DNA of 64,000 bases from Fasciolopsis buskii (lineage: Eukaryota; Platyhelminthes; Trematoda; Plagiorchiida; Fasciolidae), in assembly GCA_008360955.1 (NCBI GenBank), contig LUCM01003346.1, forward strand, positions 47,454 to 111,453, written 5' to 3'. The notes beneath the pieces were generated by a model. It had not been told where the DNA came from, did no database searches, and saw only the letters and a program-made list of their open reading frames with translations. The translations under genes were made by a program, and so were the position numbers. Numbering within the stretch: position 1 is the first letter of the stretch; each line of letters starts with the position of its first letter. This document shows, one piece after another, positions 9,324 through 24,300 of the stretch.

Positions 9324-12300
9324 CTGTAAACGAAAAGCAAGGATGAACAAAAGCGAACGCGGTCGGTCATTATGCGTTATTTTGAAAATTACATAACAAT
9401 TGGCCAGAGACTTTACAAGGGATGAGCAATAAGTTTAAAAGGTAGAAACACATTTTAATCAACGCCGTCCTAGACCCTAATAGCATCGCGTTTGGAATCA
9501 CACTGGATGGGGATGTCACACGCGATGGATTGATAACAACTAGTTCAATGAGCACAAACAGAGGCCGGAAAAGGTAATATCAAACTAGGGTGCAAGTTTG
9601 GGATGAGCTAAATAGTCTTAACTTACTTGAAAATAACTAATGGAATCAGTCCATGTATTTCACAGCTGCAGACTATCACGAAAGTATCGTTCGTGATCCC
9701 TCCAAAATTCGAATTTTTGAACAAAACTGCACGCATACGCACACACATCTTAACACGCTACAAAGACTAGACAACACAGAAAACCACAAGGCTGAACCGG
9801 AGCTTGATTCGCATGGCCGGTGTGACGAGAAGCCCAGGAATGTGACATAACAGTTTGATATGCAGACACATCGAGCGGGCCAGTGAAGTACAGGAATTTT
9901 CTTTTAGGTCATGGGAAAACTATGCCCTTCCTTGTGCAAGGGAGAATTTCATTTTCATCAATTTTGCACAAATCCGAATGCAGATTGTGTGTCATCAGAA
10001 CCACATCGAAGGATGAAAGCAATGAAAGGAAAATGGGAAAAAGAAGAGTTCATGAAATATGCTACTTTCCTCATTCTTCATTTCCACGTCATCGGCGATC
10101 TGTCATCATCCAGGAGTTATCTGTAGGCTTCATGCTAACCGGTTGCTCCAACCGATGTAGGGGGTTGAATTAAGAGACCCACCCACGAGCCTTTGACTAA
10201 GTGTATATTGGGTCCTCGAATGCGATAACTGTTGTTAGTTCAATTTTTATAGGCGATTTTCCAGTCTCTCACTTCATGATAAAAGTATCTGACACGAAAC
10301 ATCGATTCGTTTTTGATACACTTTACTGTATTGCTAGATTTCACGTATTGTAACACTAAATAGAGGACAAACTCCAGGTTTACAACCTACTGGAATTAAA
10401 GAGTTGACAATTTCACGATCTTTGTTATTTCCGGATAACTTAACAGTTTAAAAAAAACGTGAGTCTCAAGTGCGGCATTTTCGCATAAACTATAGCAATT
10501 ACAGGCGAAGGCACTTTTGTGATCCCTGCAAATCAAACAAGCTGAAGAAACAATTACAACCGGTGGTGACATCCCGTGACCTAAACGAACAGCGCCGAAA
10601 TGCACGTACATATCGACAACCTGGTCTCTGTAAGAAAAGGTTCCAGTTCGGAGTTGTGGAATAGGAGTGTTCGAGAGAATGCACTGAGGTTGTTTTCCGG
10701 TTAAACATATTTGATGTTCTCATTTGCAATATGTTCCGAGAAGTTGGGAACCTATCGGAAAAGGTACACTATCCCGCTACTTTCATTACTTTCGGCTGAA
10801 TTCGACTTCGGGTAGACATTCACTGACTAAATTTATGGTGGACTGTATTTCACATTTTACTGAGTTCAAAAATATCAATTTTCGCGTCATACCAGTTGAG
10901 TCCACTGACGCGCCTGAGCACTTTCAAAGTTTCGATGCGGAAAACGAAAAATGTTATCACAATCTTGCGTTTTGCAAACTAAATAATACACGGATAAGCA
11001 AAAAAGATAAGGTTTCAAGGTGAACAATCAAGATACCTCTACTTCCTTGGATCCGACTGATAAACGATCAAGAAGGCGCCGAAGTACCCAATCAGTCGGA
11101 AGATGGATCTTGGTGCTACCTAGTGCAGATGCATTGGAACAGAACGTCACAACGGAGAGTTTCACCAACATGTTGAAATTTCGCTCTCTCCCAAAGTAAG
11201 GGGGCCACATTTTCACCCATGCAGCCAGGTCTATGTCGGCCGGAGAATTCGCAAAACCATGGTCTTATTTAAAAAAAACGAAATGAATCACACTGATTTT
11301 TAACAACAACCATTGGAACAGTCAGTTCTGAGCAAATCTATGATCAGCCCTTACCGGCGCGCGAAACGATGAACGGGGATATTCCATTTGGACCAGAAAG
11401 CAGGAACAGTCTCAGCGTTCCTGGTCGAGGTTGATTGAGAAAAACAAGCCGGAGGGTAGGAACAAAAACAGAAGTAATGATACGTAGTAATGAACCCAAA
11501 AGTGAGAATAAAAAACAATAGCACAATGAAATAAGGACAAATGAATGGTGCTTCGCATGCGTTTAGGTAGCCATCTACCGAATAGGAGATTCCAACACCA
11601 AATGAGCACTGTCTAACCACATGGACGATCCCAGAAGATGAGATTGTGAGACGCGCAAAAGGAGGAAATCCACATGCTGATGGTGACTGGAATGCATCGA
11701 TCCGAAACTGAGATAAGCAACCACTGACCGTCGCGGCTGTAAAGTATACGCTATCTTGAAGCTCAGACGAGTAAATAAATAAACATTCAGATCCGTGGAG
11801 AACGAAATGTGGAACAAAGAAAGCCACTTACGGTGAACGGGTACATCTACAAACGAGTGAACGAAAATCAGCGGACTGTGAGGTGGATTCTGGTGTAACA
11901 CTAGGCAAAACTCAGTTTGGTCACTATAAGATGAAGGTCCCCTTCCGAGTCCTGCAACAGATCAACAGACGAAATCGGACACGATCAGCTAGACGAGAAA
12001 TAAATAAATCCATGCACGAATTGCCCGACGAGTATGGTAAAAGAGCACGGTCACTCGCAACATCTAACGCTAAGGGTCCGGCGGAAGGCGCTTGGGACTA
12101 TCTCTGGAAACTTTATTACATTGGCCGGGAAACTGTGATGAATTGTTATTCCACATTTTGATATTACTTCAAGCTTGTGGCGTGTAACAATCTACAAGTA
12201 AGTAGTTCATGCGATCGTGAATGGAGAACAGATGACATCGACTACCTGTAAATTGGCGCATGAGTTTATCTTGCCACTGAAGAGAAACACTTAGCCGTAT

Positions 12301-15300
12301 CCGTCAACTGGAAACGGTTGGTGAGCATTCCACTATGCTGTGTAGTACTAGATGGTCCAGATGTTCACTGCACAACGAATCAAGTTATTTTCTGTGCGCT
12401 TTACTCGGTCGTGTTTCTTGTTCTTTTCTGAACCATGTTCACGTAATATCCATATTCCGTGTAATCTGGCATTCCCGATCCGATTTAGCAGTGTGACAAC
12501 CATTCCTACCTTCGGTTTTCAAGGTTCCCTCTGGCTTCGTAGATCCGATTGCCCTGAGTGACGACTCGAACTGTAGCTCTCAGCTGGGGAAATCGTGCTA
12601 CCTACCTAAATTTCGGGCAAATTGCATCTGTCTGTTCAAAACGCGGCCCTTATCTTTTGCGAAAAGCCTTTTCCATAGCCCTTGTTGCTTCTTCGGATAA
12701 CCGCTTCTGATTTGTTTGTGCGACAGGGTCGATTAACCTCTTCATCCGTTCCCGACGCATCCTCCTCTACAGCAGTGATCGCTCAGTACACTGTTGAACG
12801 CATACTCACGTACAAGGCGACCAATTCTGTGAATTCCCATAAGAAACGCGACTGTGCTGTTGTTTGTACGGTTGATGAATGCCGGAAACATTCAACTTCA
12901 AGATAACAGGCCATGGACACCAAACCCTCGAAACTGACCTTTAAACGGTTGTCGGCGACTGATAAACGACCGGTAGTACTTCCTAAGAGAAGGTCAGAGG
13001 CTGATAAATGACAGGAAGATATACAGCTTCGACAACAAGAGTTATCTCCTGAAGTATTGTCTCGTTATTAGTGAAAAAGTGCCTCTGCAACTCCTGGCCA
13101 CTGTGAAACGAACGTCAGCCCAGAGTCTATCAGGCTTAAAGCGGTAATACAGGAAAGTGAAAAATCTGACAACAGAACCTGAACTGATATACAACCGCCG
13201 AAGCTTTTGGGAAATCAGTCACAGCAACGAGCCCAGTGAAGAGATATTACCGTCTATCAATGAGATGACCGGTGATAGTACAGTTTGAACCAACTCCCAT
13301 CGAGGAGATAAACCCTTCATCCGTGCGACCATTAAGAGTTAACCATCACCAATTACCAAACCAATTTTTCCCGGCTGGGTATTGTTTATCATTAGTTGTT
13401 CTAACTTCCGTTAATGGTAAAACAACAATGCACATTCTACGTCACGAAGGGAGCCGCGACCAACAGAAGCCTGACAAATGAAGAAGCTAACCGACGGTGG
13501 GTGGATTCGAACCCGCCACAGAACTTGTCTTCTCAGGTTGGGGACGTTTTCTACAGGCCCGACGAATTGTGCAGCTGGAAGGAGGGGAATCTATTGTTTT
13601 AAATCATCCATTGATCGCAGTTACGAGGTTGCATATAGAGAGAGTGCACTAACGAGGAGATTGGTCTTGTTAAGCGGCTCGCAAACTGGCTCTTCGCTAT
13701 TCGTTTTTTTCTCTTGAGTAGACGGTCTTGTGTAGCAACAAAGAAAACTACGGGACGTCAACGCAAGGTTATCGGTTGCAAAAGCTGAGCTGAACCGCAG
13801 CAATTACCTATTGTATTTCTACCTAAAAAATTTTCGAACTTCCTAACAAATGCGGAGTATGTAGAAACACCAACAAATTTCACGAATTTGTTTACATCTG
13901 TTCGAGGAGTGCATTACTTCTACCTGAACGTGGTGTTCCGGATGAAAACTCAATTGAACACGAGAATTGAAAACTGGACGACAAAAGATCTTCATACTGA
14001 TTTGGTTATATTGACAAAAGATAACCAGTTCAACCCATCTACAAAAGCTACTCCACCAAACAATTTGCCCACAATTAAACACCTTAAAGTCACCCAAAGG
14101 TAGTTTTAATAACCACGAGGTTCTGCTTCTATCGGGGTTTAATAATAATTCTCGATCGCAAGCTGGGAAAGTTTCAATCGAGAAGACTTCAGTATTAAGA
14201 CCATTCTAAAGCAACATGCTGAAATGGAAGAAACGAGCTGGAAAAATCAAAGTTATATGGCATTCCAAAGTGAGAGATAACAATCAGGTCGTGCAACCCT
14301 GCAAAGTCCTCGTGTTAAAGCGTGTCAAATGTAGACAAATAAACAAGATCACGGCTCCCATGACGGTATTGTATTGTACAGACGTTTGCATACACTAAAT
14401 AATGTCGCATTTCAGTCAGAAGATTCTTCGAATTCACACCTTTCATGCACAGATTAACCATAATGTCTAAACGGAAAGAGCTTGACTTATACTACTGTGA
14501 TAAAATTATGACAAAAGTTCTTACTCTTAGTCATGCGGCAAAATACTATGAAAATTTCTGCAAGAAGGAAAAGGCTGGAGTACATCAAAAATCAGCGGAC
14601 ATTCACGCAAAAACAGAGCATGTATGTGCGCACAAAAAATGAAAATGTCATGCGCATAGATTTGGCGATTGATTCCGTTTATTGACGGACACTTGGCAAA
14701 CTCCGATCCATGAAAGACTCGCATATGGATAATCTATAAAGAGAAATTCTTCAAGACGATTATCGCACCAAATTTTATTGTTCACAACTATTCATTTAGG
14801 CCGGAGTAAAATATGGAGAAGCTTTACGACAGATCACAAAAGGAGGTATTATATGCACGGAGAAGTTTGTCATTTTGATAATGAAAATATTCCCAAATTT
14901 CAAGAAAATAAAACGCACGAAAAAATGAGCTCTTTTCGGAAAAGGCTTCACGTGACGTTGCATCGAAATTTGGAAAACATTTTAATTTGAGTGGTGGTTT
15001 CTTTCGATTGAATTTCACTCGCGTGAAAGGGTTTCGTTTATCTGGTAACGTAACAGCCTGGAAATTGATACGATCTAGGACGTGTTTGATCGCCAGCCGA
15101 TACGTTGAACATTGAAGCAAAATTTTTAACTAATTACGGCGTGTGAGATGCAGAACGACTTTACAATCGAGTTAGCGGACTGCATCCCAAGATAACCTAA
15201 AAACGTACTGAGAGGAAGACGGTGCACCTGTCGAATGATAATGTGTATCGTTACTATTTTCTCTTAAGACATGACATTTTGCAATGCCTAATTCTCTTTT

Positions 15301-18300
15301 TTTCTCCCGTGCGAACTCACACTGTGTCAGGGTTGAAATTTGCTGATGGTAGCAAAAAGTGATTACAGTTGAATTTCCAATATATCTGCTGATCAAGTAA
15401 CAGTACAGCACCCGAAATGCTTCATTCTGCAGAACAAATTGATAAATTGTGATAATTGATTATTTATGCCATCGTGAAATAGACACTGGCGTTGCTCAGG
15501 TGATAACCATTATAGCGTTTTAATATAGAGGCACAGAACATGAACCATCCGGTCGCCGATCAACTTCCACAGTCGACCGCTTTAGGTAGGCGAGACTCTC
15601 CTCTCAAGAACCTATTTCATTTTATTACTAATGCAAAAGAAGTAACGTGACAAAACTGTGCATGTGCTTCTCGACATGTACAGAGTATTCAGCTAGTAGC
15701 GCTATAATTGACGAAATTGAGCGCGAGACCACCATGATCACACACGTTCGGCGAAGCTACATTGGCGTGTGTAGGGTGTTTACAACACTTGCGTATGTAA
15801 CAAACAAGCGTGTTCCAATCGGAAGGTAAAAACACAACGGTTGCATGACCAGTTGTGTCAACCCTAGCGCTCTCACTGAACATAATCATATATATATATA
15901 TATATTATGATATAGTCCTTAATTATCTCTCTGGCACTTACAAATTATAAAGTACCAGAAAACATGGATTTATTTAAAGACTTCCCTATTGCGTCTGTAT
16001 GTAGACTGTGATAAGGCTAGCCAAAAGTGAGTGACATTGACCGTGGAAGTAAACTCGCTTGAACATGAAAAATGAAATCCTACTGGGGAATGAAAATTTC
16101 GCAAGCCTTTTTGGAAGGGTTTTAGAATTTATCCTAGGCTGCATTCAGAAACGGTAACAAAGTCCGACTGCAAGAATGCCACTGATCGCGACACTGATTC
16201 ACGCCGCCTAAATTCACTAACCATTGTGTTTGCGGATATCGGGGAAACCGAAATGGTTATCTAATCCGAACCACTTAGGACGGTCCATTGTTAAGAGTTT
16301 GCATACCCTCCTTCCAGGCCGTGAACTGAACCTTCCAGTCATTTCCCGCCTCAAAGAACAGAATGCAACGACGGAATCGATCTGGGGCCTGCGTGACACA
16401 TGTTCCAACCAACTGAGTCTATTATAATCCAATGCCCATTCGACTGACTGAGTTCTACGACTCAATACCCTAAGCCTAACCTCAGTCCTGCTAATACAAT
16501 TACCCTATCATATTCTGGCAAAACCACTAAGACAACGATGTTCAAACACCGACAGTTATTGCATATGCTCCGTCCTCAACGGTCATGTTTCTGTGCCACA
16601 TAACAGGACTAATTTTCCAACTGCAGTTAAAATTCCTAACAAAAACGATCGGCTGTTTTTCTGACTACTGGTCGAGAAACACTAGATCAAGATCTTTACA
16701 GTACAACGGCAGGATTTCGCCAAGAAGAACCGAACTTCAATATCATGCGACATACGAAATTCATGATTTTCAGATAAATGTCTACAGCACAACGGAACGA
16801 CTTACCACCAATCGCTGTAGAAGAATCGATCACCAAAACGCATCAGCTCTCCGATGAGATTGAATAATGAATGAAACACAGTATAGAAAAAGATGAGCCA
16901 AATCAAGTGATTCGGAATAGCCAATTTCAGACAACGTTCCACAATCTGACTGAAGTTTGATTCGACTATCGGAGCCACACTGTTCTTCAGGGTGGGTATC
17001 ATCCATTGTTGCGTAAAGCAGAGCATTAACTGGGACAGAAATATCTATAAGTGGATGAGGAACAGTGTATATGTCGCTGGTATAGTGTTACTCGGGTGCT
17101 GTTGAGAAAGAGCCGGCATCGACAAGCATATTTATTTCTTATTAGTAATCCAATGACTTTAGTCTACAAACAATGACGATAAAACAGAAACCAAAAAAAT
17201 CTTCATAAGAGGTCTGAACAGCTACCAACTTTCAACAAACTGCGGACAAATCCCCTAATCCAATGGGGGAATAGACCATGTCTCAGTCTCCAATGGGCAA
17301 TATAAAGTACGCTGCAGAAGTAACGTGATGAAAGATCAGTGTTTTTGGATGCCGAATCTAGGAGAACGTTGCAGCCCTAAAAGTCTAGACGACTGTCAGC
17401 ACGATCCACTTAGAACTACAAAAAATAGTAATAAAATAGAGGCCATGACCGTTAAATACGGCAGTTTCGTAAGTTTATCCTTTGATTTAGATCCCTATCT
17501 TACAATACCGTCCGGTTGACAGGTGACAGACCTGATTCGATTGAACAACAGAAAGGACTATAAGCTTAAAGTGGTGAAATATTACGAATGAAGAAAAACC
17601 AACGACTGGGGTACTTAGTCCTATCATCTGTTGTTTCCAACCGTTTGATTAATGCATTTTAATCATGACAGTCAGTGTGGTTAAACTAACCGAAAAGTAC
17701 ACCTCCACTAAACGGATACCGAGGGAAGCCAATCGGTGACAGAGATCGACCAACACACTAACTGCAGACAAAGAAAACCAAACAACTGCAAGTTCAATTG
17801 CCAAATTACCGGGTTCCAATTGCGTCTGTACACATAAAACCGGTAAATCGTTAGTTTCAGGTCGTAGCGAAATATAGAGAAAGTAAAACCCGAAAAGGGA
17901 CAATATCCATAACCCTACCAAATCAACTATGATCATACTAAGCGGGCCGAACTAAACTGGACGCATTTACAAACTCAAATATGCATAACTTAGAGTAGTA
18001 CGAATGAAGACTGGGTATGATATTGCTCATCGTTGTGGTGAGCCTGTCGAGAGCAACTGTGAAATGTCTCGCATACTGCTAAAGTCTCGGGTAGCAATGA
18101 ACCAAATCGATTACGGTGCCAACAACGTGACTATGTCTGTGTGCGTTACGAACAGAGACAAACGGATCAGTTCACCTTGTGACATTTGGTAGGTGCACAC
18201 CATCTGTTTCGGACGTAATTAAAATTTCATTCGAACCACATGAACAAGAACATGGGAACAAATTAACCAGGTATTGTCTAATTCGGCCTTAGCTTTTGAC

Positions 18301-21300
18301 GGTCTGTATCAACATATACGCCACTGAACGTCTAGATGGTCCTATTCATTGCCTGGATAAATGTCAATCACTTTTATTGGTCATCAAAAGAAGTGAAAAA
18401 TAAGACGGGTGTTCATGTTATTTGAACAGACTAGTATGTAATTCATCATCATTCATTCAAAAACAAATCAAATCCGGTTTGTCAGGTGCCACTGGCAGAT
18501 AGAATATCGAAGCCTAATAGAGACAACCATGCGTTAATCTGATGAAGTGAGGACACACGCACGTGCGGCTTGAAACAAGTAGTAATGCTTAAAGCCCTAA
18601 GACTGCGATTTCGGATAGGTAGAAGAATCCAACAAGATCCCAGCAGTGTCATTAGAAAAAGTGGAAGGGCAACACAATTTTAGAACAAGATGAAACAATC
18701 AGAAGAGAAAGGAAGAATGGGAAGATGAATGTGTCACGAGTAAGCCATTTGACGGCGGTCTAAAATCATTTGTCCGAACAGACAATTTGCTAGCACATCT
18801 ATAGAATACGACTCTGGTTTTATTTAAGCCAATATGAAATTGATTTCTATTAACTGCCGACTACCACAAAAATCCCGCTCGTTTACTACCAATTCATTTT
18901 GCATATCTCACTCTCCCTTCCCATCAATCACCCTGATCACAAACGACCCCATTTTAACCTAACAGTCAGCAGGGTGAGCTTAGATACTCGATGTCAGCAG
19001 TTCACCTCGGTCGTTGCACACGTTAAGCAGATTGGGACAAACCACCACTGAGATACTGCACTAACTGGAAATTTCAAAAATACAATGAAGGTGTGTATAT
19101 TGTTCAAGCGTTCACGGGACGATGTCAATGTGTGGTGAAATTTGATCAATACGTTCGGAATCGAGAATAATGGGACTGGTAACAAGGACAAGCTAGCAAA
19201 TAGGTCAATGATAGCGAATCGTTCCAGACAGAATCAACCAATCAGCCATCAACAGCGTTAATACGAACCGACCATCTAGCCAGAGTGTTTCGAAAAGAAT
19301 GACGAGTAGGAGCAACAATGAAAGCAATGACTCCCGTGCAATATTCCGCCCATACTTGTCCGTGTTCTACATGAATCCCTTGATTTAGCGCATTTTCCCC
19401 ATTCATAACGCTAAACGATGTAAGGAGTGTATCGGAAAATCGATGCGTCATGTATCGGTCTTAATTGTGAATGATATAATGTTAATAACAGCGTTGTTTT
19501 ACACTCAAATACTTTGATCTGTCCCCGGTCGTGTTTTGCAAGGTTAATTTCGCGAACTTTCGTTTGTTTTGTTTGGCATATTTTAAACGCATGTAGTCGT
19601 CGTTGTTCAACGACGGTTCGAACTTGTTCGAGGAATTCCGCTGGGAGCAAATGATTCAGACAGTTATCTATATTCCGTAGTCTGAAGCATATTGAACGTA
19701 TGTTTGCTCTACAGTCGCGAATACGTTGTCGTAGGAACGCACGCGAAGCAACCAAGGCGGGTTTTACAAATCGAACTGAATTATCCGGAGGCCTAACAGT
19801 GATAGTTTTTGGGACAACATTACACTGAAGACAACGTTGATTGAATGTACAGTGACTGATCCAGTTGGCAAGCTTCTTTCCCAGAGCAGTGCGATTGGTA
19901 ACCGGTTTGTAAATATCAGGACCAAATGATGTAAGGAGTGTATCCAAAAATCGATGCACAATGTATTGGTTTTAATTGTGAATGATATAATGTTAATAAA
20001 AGCGTTGCGGGTAGGTGTAATGCGCCAACGTTTCAACTACCGTAGGTAGTCTTTCTCAGGGCAAATTTTACAATCAAACGCATCAGTAAGTTTGACAACT
20101 GTGGAGCTTGAACTCGACAACTCGAGTTGGAATTTTCCCATGATCAATCAATTTTTCGCGTGGTAGCCAACAGTGCTGAATTGTTGCACGTAGACATTCA
20201 CATAGTGAATAAAAAGAGTGAAAATTTGTCATTGTCATTGTCACCAATTAGGGTGATGATTATTAGATCAGTGATCTAGCCAGCAACCGGATTCCGCAGT
20301 TTCGTAAGTCACCCTATGACATATTGTTTACACTCCGTCATGTGATAATCACATTCGGAAAGTGAAAAAAATGATTGAATGTCACGATCAGCAAAAATCT
20401 GTACGCAGACAACGAACCATTAGGACCGTGGAGGAAAACGATGAGGGAAAGGGAAAACAAAAAACTGCGCATAGGTCACCACAAATACACTAGCTGTCTC
20501 ATTCTTCATCTTCACGTCATCTGTTATCTATAGGCACCCATGGTTCGTCAGCAGAATAGATAGGGGGACCCATTTCGAGCTTCTGACGAAAAGGTCCAAC
20601 CTACGAGGTAGTAGAACGATTGGAGGATATCGTAGCCCATTGAGAGCAGGTAACTGATGGCCCTTCGGATGAGGCCACACATCCCAAGCGGCCGGTACAC
20701 CCCTCCATTTGAAATACCGCACGGCATAGTGTCATATGCTTCATACGCCTCCTTCCCCATCCCACCTTCCCCGAAGATCGCTTGGAATCAGAATCTGGTC
20801 ACTTTTCCTAGCCTGATTATCAAGGATCAGTCATCCCAGAGGAGAGCGCCGAGTATTCGCCTTCGTCTTCGCATACTTCTGCCACAAGAAGGCAGTGAAT
20901 AGGGCTTCCTCAGCACATGCTGTATGACAGCAATGACCTTTTGGGGGCATATCGAGAGCCGTTTAGGGCGAAAAGCGAACACGAAGCCCGATATACACAT
21001 CCCCTAGAACACTGAGGGTTCGGAGGCGATAAACCAGACAAAGGGGCAGTGTTTTAAATGAAAAAGTTTTTTAGATGAATAATACAAATCACTGACAACC
21101 AAAGTAGAACCTGTGGCTACAGTGACTTGTTTTGTAGTGTTTCATTGCTTTCAAATCAATCGCAAATATACACACGTCGCAAGCAGAGAAAAAAGGTAAT
21201 GACTTTCTAAAAAAACCCTCAATGAATCTCAGTTATGAACAACACAAACGTGTGCAGCGAAATCTCTGTAAAACTTCAGTGTGGCAGCAACAGTTCCTCG

Positions 21301-24300
21301 AAATGGAATGTACTAATGGAAAAAACATCCATATGGGCAATATCAAGTCGGCCCCGTCAACTATTGTACAAGTAGACCGTGGTCATGGATGAGTGGAAGG
21401 CTTTACAGTGACAAAGCAACACCGTGACAACTAGAATCATGCATTTGACGACTATAAATGGAATTTTACCATACAAACCTTCGTATATAGCCCAAAAAAG
21501 GTTCTGCACATGGTTGTTTTGTATTGGCAATCGAAAATTACCTTGTATTTTAGAATCTGAAAGATTGAGTCACAGTCAAGACGGCAAACGGCAGAATCGC
21601 AAAACCCTGGCCACACAACTGTGTATGTTACATTCCACAGTCGTGATCGTGCTAATTAGATTAGCATCGATTCGACTCGGGCCGCGGAGTCAATTTTTGG
21701 ATATGAAAGTCCAGTTTCTAGTCCATTTGATTCTACAGTCACCGAAAATAACTGAAGTATAAGTGAACTTTTAGAGCGTGGGGAGTCATACTTGGGGCCA
21801 AACCCCTTGTTCGCCCGCTTTCGAGTAAGGTTCTTTCCGAAATATGAATAAGCAAATTGTGTCCATCAAGCTGCTGGTTATGGCTTCCTTTGCTTATCTG
21901 AGATGTCGATGTAACAAAACTTTACTTTCAAATTGACTTCCAACATTTTAGGTCCAATAAGCACCGCGAACCTAGTTGGCAAGCAAAAGCTGTCGTCATC
22001 AGGTATTGGCGAAAATAGCAGACCAAAAGCATTGTTAAACCCATATGATTTTCCAGGCGTGTAGAATTCCGAGACTAAATGTAATTTATTTTTCTCATCT
22101 TCATCCACAATTTTTTCTCACCTCAAGCACGATCAATAAGAGGACTTTTCCATGAATTATACCTGGATATTGCGCAATACAAGTGCATCACACCATGACA
22201 ATTTTGTCCACATTAAACAAAAATTGATGCAGAAATATGACTATGTTTGATCGTGGATTTGATTTTCGCATACAGAACCCCAGAATCTGGTTCCACATAG
22301 TTAACGATAGAAAGAGATTACGCGTTACGCAAATGCGTGGTGCAACAATGCGACACAAGCTAACAACAATAAGAGCACACAACCATTAAATTTCACGAAA
22401 AGACAGCTCCGAGAATGAGCATAAACAGGGGCATGAAAAATATTTGGCAAAACCCTCGGAGATGATTCATTTATAAGGAATAAATGTGCGATAGTGTAAA
22501 TACTAAAAATCATATGATCACAAAACTACTAGCAGTAGATCAGACTGACTATGATCACGTGACCCAACTTCTCTCGGCCTGGTGACTACCACCAGTTGAT
22601 CATCATCATCACCAACATTGGCATCTTCATAAAACAAGGGAAAAACGAGTCTGAAGAGAATTGTAATCGGAATGTCAAACAAAAAAGATTGGCATGCGTT
22701 TGTGTGCAAGCGTACAAACATTTTACAGACAGCTTTAGATAGTGTGGCAGTGTTAAACCGAAGGCTCTGTTCGGGACGAGGACAGTTGAACACCAGGGTC
22801 GGAAAAAGTAGAAATCAATTAATTCAGAGATTGACGTTGTCAATGAGAGAGACAGCTCAGCTGCACTCCGTTTTTATAAGTCTTGAGTTTGCATTATTAT
22901 AATATGGTTTTGTTTGATACCTCGATGCACTAACTGATGGTGAAGGAGAAATTGTAAGGTCATAAATCATAAAAACTATAGAGAAAAAAACATTTTGAGT
23001 GCAAAAATGTCATTGACTGCAGCATTTAACCATCTCGTTTAAAGTTCCTAACCATCGAGTTCGGAGACCTCAGAACTCCAACCCGGTAATCTAACCCGAC
23101 CGACCCGGGACAGTCTACTGCCTAAGGTTTCCACACCTTTCGCCACCTCATGAACGAACCACTTTGGCTTATCTTCCAATCGGTGACTACCTTGGAGAAC
23201 AACGCATGCCACGTGAGATGACAGACAGGCATTCGTAACACATCCCAACCATCAGTCAGAATGTACGGGAGAACCTATCATACAGTCGCTATTCGGACGT
23301 CATACGCTTCTATGGACAAAGTGCAGCATCATGTGCACAACACCCGGATGTGTCCGAAAGGTTTGTATGGAATTGTGAAGCCTTGATATCATACGTGACG
23401 GGAGAATTCCGTACATAACGAAATTATTGTTGCTCTAGTTCGTCCCATGGGTTAACACCTTTTAAAGGCCTGTTTTGAACATAGAATCTGGCGCTTATGT
23501 CGTCACACCACCAGCCGCGGATGTCGTGCTTCACCGAATGCGTACTGAATCCAACGTACTCCCCTATTATTTGCTAGAAGTAGCAGTGCAATGGATGGAG
23601 CATGCCCCAAAGCCTCTAGTGCCTATTTCACTGGTGGGCTACGGGCATCTATGACTGAGGGTTGGAGTGGCGTGGAGCGGCATAGAAACCCAACAACAAG
23701 CTCGAGGACGATGGACTACATTCTACCATCAAAATTATAACACGATTGATAGTACGAAACTCAAATACCATTTGTTTGAATGTCCATACGGAAGCGTACT
23801 CCACGCAAAAATGACTTGTCAGACAACAAACTAAAAAATGAAGTGATAAACCCATGAGGGGCCCGTATGTGGATGGCTTGCACACGCACGCACACACATA
23901 AACAATCGGAAGAACTTGCTGGTTCAATAAACTCCATAATGCCAACAGAAAACGATTGCAATGGAACAGCCAATAAGTTTCCAGGACAATTTATATACAA
24001 TGTGCTGAAGATCCACAGTGAGGAAGGACAGAGACGAATCAATGTCGACGAACGCTGCCAAACTCAGTCGCATAATGAAATCAGGCAAGAGAATATCTCC
24101 TGTTAAACAGCCGAGCTTATTGCGTAAGAAATGCAAAAAGTCGCAGAAAAACTGGATGATTCAACTATCGCTTTCGTTAAGATAAATTAAAGCTAGAAAC
24201 AATGAACTTGCAACAAACCAAATGAGACCAGTCACCGGGAGATTAACATAACAGAGGAATTCAATCAAGTCTTAGGCAGATTTTGTTTTTGTCTCGGTAT

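Larger units (their letters stand above)
19413..20062 (-). mobile_element. Penelope-like element fragment: terminal repeat, N-terminal ORF, terminal repeat
   Basis: Reading right to left: a hammerhead-like motif (20062-20030), an 84-bp direct repeat (20007-19924), an N-terminal coding block (about 19900-19500), and a second copy of the 84-bp repeat (19496-19413), about 89% identical by eye. The coding block (residues such as [13 protein letters not shown] and [20 protein letters not shown]) resembles the region ahead of the RT in Penelope-like polyproteins. Penelope-like elements often carry such terminal repeats. No RT or endonuclease is present. Confidence 0.6.

Noticed and set aside
13495..13530. 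tRNA gene on the - strand (GGGTTCGAATCC)
   Set aside because: A B-box is present, but the T stem mispairs and no D or anticodon arm can be placed upstream.
17649..17936. Hydrophobic - strand frame that could be a membrane exon of DGAT1
   Set aside because: Exons 6 and 7 join in phase with the exact family spacing, leaving no room for it; no matching splice sites.
18536..18600. CTGATGA followed by GAAAC on the + strand, a possible further hammerhead
   Set aside because: The 26 nt between them do not form stem II next to the core, and stem I pairs only with a two-base offset. One such chance pair is expected in a window this size.
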